NCBI GenBank assembly: GCA_036346395.1
Contig: CM070594.1
Location: 17,889,385-17,953,384, forward strand
Source: Hsuehochloa calcarea
Lineage: Eukaryota > Streptophyta > Magnoliopsida > Poales > Poaceae
DNA length: 64,000 nt
Direction of reading: 5' to 3'
Made by a program: the position numbers and the translations under genes. The notes under the pieces are model-generated. The model was given only the letters and a program-made list of their open reading frames with translations. It did no database searches and had not been told where the DNA came from. Shown piece after piece: positions 33,765-43,674 of this stretch (position 1 is its first letter; every line of letters starts with the position of its first letter).

Positions 33765-35555
33765 TGTGGATTTCATGGGGATATGCTCCAGATCTTAGGA
33801 TGATGTGACAATTGGCAATGGCGTTTACGGTTTGTCGTTTCACGTTTTCGACAAAGTTCTGAGCTTCTCGCTCGGGGCGGTCCGACCGGTCCTTGCACGC
33901 AGTGTCCGACCGGTCCCATATCGGTCGGACCGGCCATCTGGGCGATCGGACCGGCGATGACCAAAAGTGTTCAAATCGAGTTGGGCCAAAAATAGGTGTT
34001 GTAGACAAGTAAGGGATCCCAATGCACTTGGTCTCATGATTTTGGAGCCTCCAAAGAAAAGTTCTATTGGTTTAAAGTTTCGAAGGTTTGGATTTTGGGA
34101 GCTTGAATTTGGCTAAGTCTAAGGCGGTCCGACCGCTCACGAGGCGGTCCGACCGCCATGGAAGCCGATCGACCGCTCACTGGAGCGGTCGGACCGTAAC
34201 TACTTGAACGTCGACCAACCGTGGCGATGTTGTTTTGTTAGGTCAAAGTCATTGGTTTCATGGCATATGATTTGCATGATACATGTTTTGACTAACATGG
34301 GTCAAGTTGTGAAGAACTTGTTCCCGAATCGTGTTTTCTTGTGCGTGGTTGTGCAGGGTTGCTTGGTGGTCAACGACGGTCAACGGCGAAGGATCGGGAC
34401 TAGACTTGGAGAGTTGAGGTCGAGCGATTGACGATGCCGGGTGAGGTCAACGACTCAAGCGTGACACAAGATGGACAAGGGTGACCTATTGGCGAATCCA
34501 TGGCACATGGTGAAGCGGTTTAGGTCAAAAGTTAAAGACGGCGCTTTGCGAAGCGTGCGTGTGTGACCCGTTTGTTAGTGGGCCTTAACGGGAGCCCAAT
34601 GGAGTCAAATCCTAGGAGTCTAGGCCTCCACTATAAATAGGGGGAGGTGGTGGCTGCACCACCAAGCTCTCTCTCTCTCTCTCTCGCCTTTTATGTTTTC
34701 AAAACCCTAATTATCTTTAGGGGAGTTGAGGTGGAGGCAAGGGCTCTTGATGGTTTGTGGAGAATTTCGTGATCTTTGATTGTCCACTGATCCATGATGG
34801 TGTGGATGTAATCCAGCAACAATCACGAAATCAATCTATGCAAGGTTTGCTTGAGATAAGTCTCTTTTCGTTCTTGCTTTCAATTTGGTGATTTTAGGGC
34901 TTTCTTTGATCCGCGAGTTTGTGATTGATTCTTTCACGTGAATTAGCTTGCTGTGATATGTGTGAATCTATCTAGCATCATCTTGATCATCAATCTCTCA
35001 CGAACAAGCTTTAGGATCAAGTTTTCACTTTTGCCCGGTTTTGCACCCTTCTTCAATCAGATCGTAAAAGATATTTGTTCGTCCAAGAATTATCATAATT
35101 GTTGATTGGAATAGGTCCTTAATATCATAGAGAAGGTGTGTGCAAAGTTTCGTGAAGTTTGGAGTTGAGAATCAAAAGTTAGACCTAATTGCAACTTCGT
35201 CATCGGCCGTTTTCTTTGCTCGAGCTGCGGTCGGACCGCCCCACACCGTCGGTCGACCGATTTTGGTGCCGGTCCGACCGCCCCACACCAGAGGTCAGAC
35301 CGATTTTGGTGCCGGTCAGACCGCCCGTATAACAGCGGTCAGACCGGCCAGCCTCTGTTAAGATTTGATTCTTGCTGATTTTTGTCGCATTGCTTAGGGG
35401 TTTAATTGGATTCAATACTAGTCTTCCGCTGTACTGATATATTGATCTTCATAGCTTCATCATAGCTATTGGAGTGAAATTGTGTTGAATTCATATTTTG
35501 TGAAAAAGTGAGCGTGCTCCTATTCACCCCCTCTAGTCGCCTTTTCGGTCCAACA
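33765..35555 (+). repeat. 5' LTR of the gag-only element
   Basis: 1791 bp. Clusters of CGGTC(C/G)GACCG-type motifs lie at 33878-33956, 34124-34196 and 35227-35352. A TATA box (TATAAATAG, 34632-34640) is followed by a (CT)n leader at 34669-34686. The LTR ends in ctagtcgccttttcggtccaaca. Confidence 0.93.
34632..34640 (+). promoter_or_regulatory. TATA box of the gag-only element's 5' LTR
   Basis: TATAAATAG followed about 35 bp later by a (CT)n tract. The matching site in the other LTR is at 41107-41114. Spacing suits a start of transcription near 34665-34670. Confidence 0.7.
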
Positions 35556-35557
35556 AG

Positions 35558-35571
35558 TGGTATCGAGCCGG
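35558..35571 (+). promoter_or_regulatory. Primer-binding site of the gag-only element
   Basis: TGGTATCGAGCCGG begins two bases after the 5' LTR, close to the methionine tRNA primer site used by copia elements. Confidence 0.8.
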
Positions 35572-35612
35572 TTAGTTCAATCTTGATCTTAACCGTCATT
35601 TGAACTTTGGCG

Positions 35613-37559
35613 ATGGATAGATTCACTACAAAACCGCATATGTTCAATGGACAAGACTATGCCTATTGGAAGAATCGTATGCAGTATTCCTTGAGAGTGA
35701 GGACAAGCTTTGTGGGACGTTGTTCGATCCCCGCTCATTATTCCCGAGGTTGAAACTCCCGCTCGTGGTTCTTTTGGCTAACAACAACAAGGCCAAGAAT
35801 CTTTTATATGGTGCGCTTGGTAGACAAGAATATGATAGGATTTGCAATTTTGCATTGCAAGCACGAGATTTGGAGCACTCTCGAAACATATCATGAGGGT
35901 TCGTCCCAAATTAAGAAAGTCGCCAAACAATCTATAAGCGTGATTATAACAAATTTGAGATGCGTCTGGAGAGAGCATCGATGACATTTTCAATCGTTTT
36001 AATAAAGTGATTAATCAAATGAAAGTCATTGATATTGAATATTCTCAATCTGAAAATGCCACCCATCTCTTGGCCGCAATCAACACCAAGGAGTGGGAGA
36101 TGAAGGCTCTTGCTATAGAAGAGAATGTTGATCTTTCGAGTCTTACTTTAGAATTGCTTTATAGTAAACTCAAGACTCATGAAATTAAAAGAGTTGATCA
36201 TCCCAAGAAAGATAATTTAGCTTTGGTAGCGAGATCCTCACAAAAGGCTTTTGATGACTCTTTTGAATCTTCTTACGGATTTTCATTTGCTTGCTTATCT
36301 GCGATTTAGAGGAGGAGCTTGAAAATATTCTGAGACAGAGTTAGCCCTTTTAGCTAAAAATTCACACGGGCTTACAACAATGTGAGAAATAAAAAGAGAG
36401 GTGGTCTGTTACTTGCTATGAGTGTGGAGAGCTTTACCACATCCGCCAATTGCCCCAAGCTAAAAGGTAAGGGTAAGCACAGGAGGAGAAGACGACTTGG
36501 AAGAAGCCTCATGAGAACAACTCGAGTATGATCTTGTCAAGCTCATAAAGGCCGCTCACGGGTCCTTGCCGCTTTGGAGAGCAATCCATTAGTGATGTGG
36601 ACTCGGGAGCGAAGAGGACAAGAAAGGGAAGGCCAAAGACTTCACTGGTATGTGCTTCATGGTGACACCGATGACATTGATGATGATAAGGTATCTCTCT
36701 TATGATGAGCTTTACGCTAAATATGATTCTATAGTTGAGCAAGTGCTTAGTCAAGATGAAGCGCTAGAATTTGTCATGACTAAAAATAAGAAACTAGAGT
36801 CAAAAATTGGTAAACCAAACTAGAACTTGCAAATGTTAAGACTCTTGAACTCGATGAATGTTTATCTTGTCATGCTATGCATTCAGAGATTACCAATTTA
36901 CAATCTGCTCATAATATTGCTTTACAACAACTTGAAAATGCTAGAACCGAGCTAATTGAAATTAAATCGCCTCTTGTGAAACATGCTTAGATTCTAGCAA
37001 GTTGATTGCTTCTAATGTGATTGATTCTAGCCCTTGCACTTCATGCTTAGAAAAGAACGTGAAATCAAAGATATCTTAGAAGTCGCTAGAGTCAAATATG
37101 CTAAGCTTAAGGACAATATTGAAAATACTACTTGTGCTTCATGTTCCGCTCTTAAGCTTGAAATTGCTTTGTATAAGGAGAAATCAATGGATAAAACTTG
37201 TGATGCTTGTGTTAACTTGAGAAAGAAAATGCTTACCTTCATGATACATTAGAGAAATTTTCTAAAGGTAAGAAACAATTAAACATGATTCTTGACAAGT
37301 CTAAAACTCCTTATAAGAAGCAAGGTTTAGGATTCAATTCTTTTCAAGACAATTCAAACCCAAAAGTCATTCAAGTCTTGGAAAAGGTTTAATTGAATTC
37401 AAAACCCAACTTTGCAAAAACATCTTTTAAATCTGCAGTTTTGCCCAACCTTGTATTAATTCAAATGGTGCTTCTTCTAGTGGTACCAAGTACCATTGCA
37501 CTTATTGCAAGAAAGGTGGGCATTTGATTGAATTCTGTTGGCGTGAGGTTGAAAAATGA
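35613..37559 (+). pseudogene. Gag of the non-autonomous element
   Basis: Starts at ATG 35613 with MDRFTTKPHMFNGQDYAYWK, the usual opening of SIRE/Maximus-type gag (PHFNGxDYxxWKxxM). After frameshifts it continues KVIDIEYSQSENATHLLAAI, WEMKALAIEE, TLELLYSKLKTHEIKR (36007-36240), then a long Lys/Glu/Cys-rich, coiled-coil-like part with CLSCHAMHSEI-type repeats (36820-37240). It ends with the CCHC knuckle CTYCKKGGHLIEFCW near 37497-37543 and a TGA at 37557-37559. At least four frame breaks exist, so it is not expressible. No pol follows. Confidence 0.75.
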
Positions 37560-40230
37560 TAGGAAAAATCTTGATAGAATTTCATTCAGGGCAACCTAGA
37601 GCTTTTATGAGACATGATAACACCGAAAGGAATAAACACGGATTAGGATTTTTCTCACATGCTAATCATCATGCTTCTACATATCCTAATTCTCATATTC
37701 TTGAGTCACGGTCCGATCACGGTGGTCACCGGTCGACCGATATGGTCGCCGATCCGACCACAAGACAACGCCGGCCGACCGCCGACGCTTTAATTCCCAT
37801 GTTAACTTAAACATTGCTCATAACGAATTTTAGATGAAATCAAGGATAACACTTCGCTTTGCATACTACTCGCAGACGTGTGTCTCGATCTTCGATTCCC
37901 AAGTCTTGTTTAACTAACTTGATGTCGAGACACATCGTTCTTACGTGCCTTGATTTTTCGTGATTGCCGCGAAAGAGGAAGGGCACGTGCTTTGTCGACT
38001 CATTTGTTCACATCATATTGCCGGAGACTCAAGATGGTTCACCTCCTTCACGCGATCGACGGGTTTCAAGCATCTCCGAGAACTTCCCATCGCAGCCGTT
38101 AAGCTCTTATTCAGGTACTTACACTCTACTCTCTTTGTATGGCATTTGATATTCCTGGTCTTTATCCTTGTCCATTCGGGGTTTTTCTTATTCTAATTGT
38201 GCGGTCGTCGGCTAGATAGGAAGAGTACCTCGGCGCTTGTCACCCACTAGATTCTTCTCTTGTATCTTGTTTTATCCTCACCAAATCTTTAGACCCAACT
38301 AGGTTTGCCACCTTGAGAAGCGAGTTGGGGTTATTTATCCTTATGGGTTGGTTTGAGGGGAGTTTGATCTTTCTGATCTTTCCTTGTTCTTTTGATCTTT
38401 TATTGTTCTTTTTCTGAACTTAGTGATCTTTTTGAACTTTTTAAGTTTTTAAGTTTTTTATTTGCACCTCATTGTGTCATATTGCATTCATATGAAAAAT
38501 CCAACAAAGTGGTAACAACAAGTAGTTACAGCAAGTGGTATGAAAAATCCAAAAAGATGCATTGTAATATAAGATTTTCTGCTTTTTTTAAAAATTGATG
38601 AAGCTTTGCCTATTACCCTTTGGAGCTTTTGTATTTCAATTCTTGCTCAATGTCATGTCTAGTTCTTTGACTTGCTAGAATTATCATGCTTTTACATGTG
38701 TAGCTAAGTCTTTGCCATATGAGCTAGAACCTTTTAAAACAACTCAAACTAAGAAATTGCAATTTGTGGATGTTTTAGCGAGTTGCGTAATTAGTGCTCC
38801 TCTTGTGACATTGGCCCTGTCAGAATTGCTTTGTTAGCTCTTTGATCTAAAATTGACCATTACTTGAGCTTTTGTGTTCTTGAGATTCTAAAAACTGCTC
38901 TTGTGAAAAATGAAAATCAAGATTGTCTTATGCTTAAATTGTGCCAAACTATTCTTACGAGGCGCTTGTCAAATGACATGAACTTGGAGATAGTTTGATG
39001 AACCGAACGATCTCATGGGGATTTGCTTGTCGAAATGACATGAACCTCAAGATTTGTCGCCTTGGTAGAAGCTTAGAAAGAGTTTGTGGATGGCTCCTAG
39101 TCCAGGATCTTCTTTACTAAGATATACCTTTAATCAACTTTTGGTCGAAGCTTAGGATGAGTTTGTGGATGGCTCCTAGTCCAGGATCTTGTCACTAAGT
39201 TAGATCATTAGTCAACTTCAATATTCAATGCAAATGAGAAAAATGTTGACAAATGGGCGTTTACAAAATATTGAGCAAAATGATTCAATACGGGACTTGA
39301 TTGACTCTTAATGTGGTCTTTGTTAGATTTTTGATCTCACTTTGACATTTGACATGGCCAATTTCACTTTAGGATCCTGTTGATGAACTTGTTTGAATTT
39401 GAAGCGTTGCTTAAATTGATAAAATCTAATGCTTTACTATTGAGCCTTTGTGCTTAGCTTTGATATATATGTCTTACCATGATCTTGCTAGCGTTATCGG
39501 GCTTGATATCTTTGTTTGTGCAATATTAGAGATACTAGCTTGTTCTTTTGGGTAATCTCCAAAGCTTCTTGTAATCAAAATTGAAAATTCAAAAATGAAG
39601 CCACTCCATTGCACTTCATGCATACTCCTGTTTATGCTTCTTTTATTTCTGCTTCTTTCTTTATCATCTATTGGTTATCTCTGGATGAGAGGAAGGCGTG
39701 ATTCCTTGATGAATCCATTGTCAAAGGGGGAGAAGATGTGTTAATTAATGAGAAGATATTTCTTTGGGAGAAGATGTGTTATATTTCTTTGCTATGTTTA
39801 TTTGGAGAAGATGTGTTAATGAGAAGATATTTCTTTGTTGGGGAGAAGATTAAACAAAGGGGGAGTAATCAAAAGTTAAAAGTTTTGAAAATCGAGGATC
39901 ATAGTGAGGGGGAGTTCTTGAGTTGCATTCTTATTGTCTTATTGAATATTCTGAACTTGAATTGCATTATTTTATCCTCACAATGATCATAGGTCAATTG
40001 AACAATTGTTCTTTCATTTGGACCTTATGTGAGAAATTTGACCCTTTCCGAAATCAAAGTTTTTATGCTTTCTTTTGCCTTGTCTCACATGCCTATACTA
40101 TTCGATGCGGCTTGGTTACTTTCATTGCTTTTTCTTGCTTATGGACCAAGTTGTGCCTTTGTCTGTAAAACTGCGAGTAAACTCGTTTTCAAACCTCTTA
40201 CTTACATTTTCGGATAATTGCCAATGTGTT
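37560..40230 (+). other. Non-coding interior of the gag-only element
   Basis: 2.7 kb without a recognisable domain where pol would normally be. It has another small cluster of GGTCGACCG-like motifs at 37709-37780, a near-duplicate segment (gtttgtggatggctcctagtccaggatctt at about 39082 and 39150), and short repeats of agaagatgtgtta/agaagatatttcttt at 39730-39850 just before the polypurine tract. It probably derives from the 3' untranslated region of a larger parent element. Confidence 0.6.
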
Positions 40231-40244
40231 CATCAAGGGGAGAT
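40231..40244 (+). promoter_or_regulatory. Polypurine tract of the gag-only element
   Basis: CATCAAGGGGAGAT abuts the TGTGGA start of the 3' LTR. Confidence 0.8.
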
Positions 40245-42019
40245 TGTGGATTTCATGGGGATATGCTCGGATCTTAGGATGATGTGACAATTGGCAATGG
40301 CGTTTACGGTTTGTCGTTTCACGCGTTTTCGACAAAGTTACTGAGCTTCTCGCTCGGGCGGTCCGACCGGTCCTTGACGGCGGTCCGACCGGTCCCATAT
40401 CGGTCGGACCGGCCATCTGAAGCGATCGGACCGGCGATGACCAAAAGTGTTCAAATCAGTGGGCCAAAAATAGGTGTTGTAGACAAGTAAGGGGATCCCA
40501 ATGCACTTGGTCTCATGATTTTGGAGCCTCCAAAGAAAAGTTCTATTGGTTTAAAGTTTCGAAAGGTTTGGATTTTGGGAGCTTGAATTTCGGCTAAGTC
40601 TAAGGCGGTCCGACCGCTCACGAGGAGCGGTCCGACCGCCATGGGCGGTCGGACCGGCTCACCCGAGCGGTCGGGCCGTAACTACTTGAACGTCGGCCAA
40701 CCGTGGTGATGTTGTTTTGTTAGGTCAAAGTCATTGGTTTCATGGCATATGATTTGCATGATGCATGTTTTGACTAACATGGGTCAAGTTGTGAAGAACT
40801 TGTTCCCGAATCGTGTTTTCTTGTCTCGTGGTTGTGCGGTAGCTTGGTGGTCAACGACGGTCAACGGCGAGAGAATCGGGACTAGACTTGAAGAGTTGAG
40901 GTCCGAACGATCGACGATGCGGGTGAGTCAACGACTCAAGCGTGACACAAGATGGACAAGGGTGACCTATTGGCAAATCCATGACGCATGGTGAAGCGGT
41001 TTAGGTCAAAAGGTTAAAGACGGCGCTTGCGTGCGTGTGTGACCCGTTTGTTAGTGGGCATTAACGGAGCCCAATGGAGTCAAACCCTAGGAGTCTAGGC
41101 CTCCACTATAAATAGGGGAGGTGGTGGTCGCACCACCAAGCTCTCTCTCTCTCTCGCCTTTTATGTTTTCAAAACCCTAATTATCTTTAGGGAGTTGAGG
41201 TGGAGGCAAGGGCTCTTGATGGTTTGTGGAGAATTTCGTGATCTTTGATTGTCCATGATCCATGATGGTGTGGATGTAATCCAAAGAACAATCACGAAAT
41301 CAATCTATGCAAGGTTTGCTTGAGATAAGTCTCTTTTCGTTCTTGCTTTCAATTTGGTGATTTTAGGGCTTTCTTTGATCCATGAGTTTGTGATTGATTC
41401 TTTCACGTGAATTAGCTTGCTGTGATATGTGTGAATCTATCTAGCATCATCTTGATCATCAATCTCTCACGAACAAGCTTTAGGATCAAGTTTTCACTTT
41501 TGCCCGGTTTTGCACCTTCTTCAATCAGATCGTAAAAGATATTTGTTCGTCCAAGAATTATCATAATTGTTGATTGGAATAGGTCCTTAATATCATAGAG
41601 AAGGTGTGTGCAAAGTTTCGTGAAGTTTGGAGTTGAGAATCAAAAGTTAGACCTAATTGCAACTTCGTCATCGGTCGTTTTTTGTTCGAGCTGCGGTCGG
41701 ACCGCCCCACACCGAGGTCGACCGATTTTGGTGCCGGTCCGACCGCCCCACACCGTCAGGTCGATTTTGGTGCCGGTCGGACCGCCAGATATAATGATCA
41801 GGGTCGACCGCCACCTGTTAAGATTTGATTCTTGCTGATTTTTGTCGCATTGCTTAGGGGTTTAGTTGGATTCAATACTAGTCTTCCGCTGTACTGATAT
41901 ATTGATCTTCATAGCTTCATCATAGCTATTGGAGTGAAATTGTGTTGAATTCATATTTTGTGAAAAAGTGAGCGTGCTCCTATTCACCCCCCCCCTCTAG
42001 TCGCCTTTTCGGTCCAACA
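40245..42019 (+). repeat. 3' LTR of the gag-only element
   Basis: 1775 bp, highly similar to 33765-35555. Length differences are concentrated in the GGTCGGACCG clusters (40359-40437, 40604-40678, 41695-41812) and in a C-run near the end (caccccccccc). Confidence 0.93.
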
Positions 42020-42024
42020 TGTTC

Positions 42025-42728
42025 ACTAACTGCTGAAAGTCAGTGAAATCCTGCGAGATCAGATGGACACAGAGTTCATCATTTAATCCTTCCAAGAACT
42101 TTTTCTGTCTGTCTTCATCCCTAGCTACATCTTCCAGGGCGTAGCGTGCTAGCTGGTTAAACTTGTGGAGGTACTCACTCATCGAGCGGTTACCCTTGCG
42201 GAGTGAGAGAAACTCCTTCTTCTTCAGAGTTATCATGCGTGAGGGTATGTGAGATCGACGGAAAGCTTGCACGAACTCATCCCAAGTAATTGCTTGAGCG
42301 TTGGCATGAGACATACTAAAATTGTCCTACCATTCTGATGCGAGACCATTCAACTGATGAGAGGCAAACAAGACCCTCTCGCGATCCATGCACTGAGCAA
42401 TGTCCAGTTTCTTGCCAATTACCCGGAGCCAATCATGTGCATCCATGGGTTCTGCGCTACTAGTTAAAGTTGGCAGACGCATCCTCATGAATTCTGACAT
42501 GGTTATCCTTGTTGGAGGTGGAGGACCATGATATGTTGTTGTGGTTTGAGCATTCTGATTATGGTTGAGGGACTGAGCTAACAGTTCAATCAGATGAGTC
42601 TGATTAGCTATCATCTGCCGCCCGGTCGGTGCTTGATCGGAGGGTGGTGGGCTGCTGAATGGATTTCCTTGATAGTCGAGATTCTCGTTTCCTTGTCCCT
42701 CGGTGCGCCACTTCAAGTCAGTAGTCAC
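42025..42728 (-). pseudogene. Outer gypsy element: gag capsid domain
   Basis: Two minus-strand frames, 42327-42728 and 41997-42314, contain the retrotrans_gag domain. The first has a Gln/Asn/Pro-rich N-terminus, then MRMRLPTLTSSAEPMDAHDW, LRVIGKKLDIAQC and RVLFASHQLNGLASEW. The second has ITWDEFVQAFRRSHIPSRMI, KKEFLSLRKGNRSMSEYLHK and FNQLARYALEDVARD. Together this is a normal chromovirus capsid domain with one stop/frame change near 42320. The TGTTC target site of the gag-only element lies at its 3' edge; gag resumes at 33759. Confidence 0.88.
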
Positions 42729-42949
42729 TATATCTTTGGATTCTCCAAAGATTTAGGAGAGAGAAAGTAAGTTTTAAGGGGGATATATGTAAAATAGCCA
42801 AAGAACCAACAAACACAAGGCAAAGAATGAATTTTTGAAATAGTGCTTTTATTACTTTATTTTATTTTACTAATTAATTATAGCTACCACAAAAAGTATT
42901 AGTAGCTCATAATTCGCATATAAGGAATGAACTAGAATATCATCTAAGG

Positions 42950-43515
42950 GGTAACATGTGTGTAGTCTGGATCGTTAGAACTAGCCTCACCTGTCTTGTA
43001 GCGAGTCAGCTCTTCTTCTGTGGCCTTCAACTTTTCTTCTGATCCTGTAGCTTCTCCTGGATGATTTATAGTTCATACAGGGTATTCCCGTAGGTATAAT
43101 CCATCGCCTTCGCCAGATCCACCTGATGCATGAGGTCAGGAGAGTCTTCATCTCTGGCTGAGCAGAAGGCACTGCCGTGACGGGTTGGAATGTGCATCGG
43201 GTAATAGTGGAACACGGTGCCGTTGAGGCGGTGATCATAAATGTGGCGGAGTCGGCGGACTGCTTCTCTTGACGCTTCCAGGAGGCCTTCGGAGAAAGTG
43301 TCTCGTTGCATTGGAGCATCGAAGATGTGGAAATCGGTGTTTGGTGACAGGTTGGAGTAGAGTATCACCTCTACACTCTAACGGTCTTGATTTCTTACCT
43401 TGTACTTGTAGCCCTAGTACGTCGAAGTCCAGGTGCTGCATTATCCTTCAAAGAACAGCGGCCAAATGTCCAGAAAAACTCCGTGGGAAATAGCATTCGG
43501 TACCTCCGCCATCTA
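42950..43515 (-). pseudogene. Extra sense ORF in the 5' leader of the outer gypsy element
   Basis: Between primer site and gag the minus strand has broken but extended coding-like sequence. It starts near 43513 (MAEVPNAISHGVFLDIWP), then GYKYKV, then frames at 43066-43368 with VILYSNLSPNTDFHIFDAPM, SREAVRRLRHIYDHRLNGT and FHYYPMHIPTRHGS. It ends with DLAKAMDYTYGNTLYEL and a Lys-rich helical tail. Leader proteins of this general kind occur in large gypsy elements of grasses; their role is unknown to me. Stops near 43440 and 43380 interrupt it. It could also be captured host coding sequence. Confidence 0.5.
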
Positions 43516-43650
43516 CAATTTTTGAGAGAGGTGAGTTAGTAACCATTTTTAAAAAGAATGGTTGAGATAGGACATCAGAAGACCAAAGTATTTTTAATTT
43601 TAAAAAATTAGTCCTTAAGGGTTCAATTCCTTCTAGGCCACGACCTACAG

Positions 43651-43670
43651 TCGATATGGCTCTGATACCC
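43651..43670 (-). promoter_or_regulatory. Primer-binding site of the outer gypsy element
   Basis: The minus strand reads GGGTATCAGAGCCATATCGA a few bases past the 5' LTR. The core GGTATCAGAGCCA matches the initiator Met tRNA site, with the first T changed to G. Confidence 0.8.
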
Positions 43671-43674
43671 CTTT

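Larger units (their letters stand above)
33765..42019 (+). mobile_element. Gag-only, non-autonomous LTR retrotransposon (SIRE/Maximus-like copia)
   Basis: Plus-strand element with TGTGGATTTC...GGTCCAACA ends and a perfect TGTTC duplication (33760-33764, 42020-42024). LTRs are 33765-35555 (1791 bp) and 40245-42019 (1775 bp). A Met-type primer site follows the 5' LTR and a polypurine tract (aaggggagat) precedes the 3' LTR. The 4.7 kb interior encodes a broken gag with a CCHC knuckle; no protease, integrase, RT or RNase H motif was found, so it must have depended on a partner element. The LTRs and one interior spot carry many copies of a near-palindrome CGGTC(C/G)GACCG. It sits in the gag of the outer gypsy element. 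Confidence 0.85.

Noticed and set aside
33878..35352. Repeated palindromic motifs considered as a CRISPR-like array
   Set aside because: Spacing is irregular, units are only about 11-13 bp, the copies lie in LTRs of a plant element and no cas genes exist.
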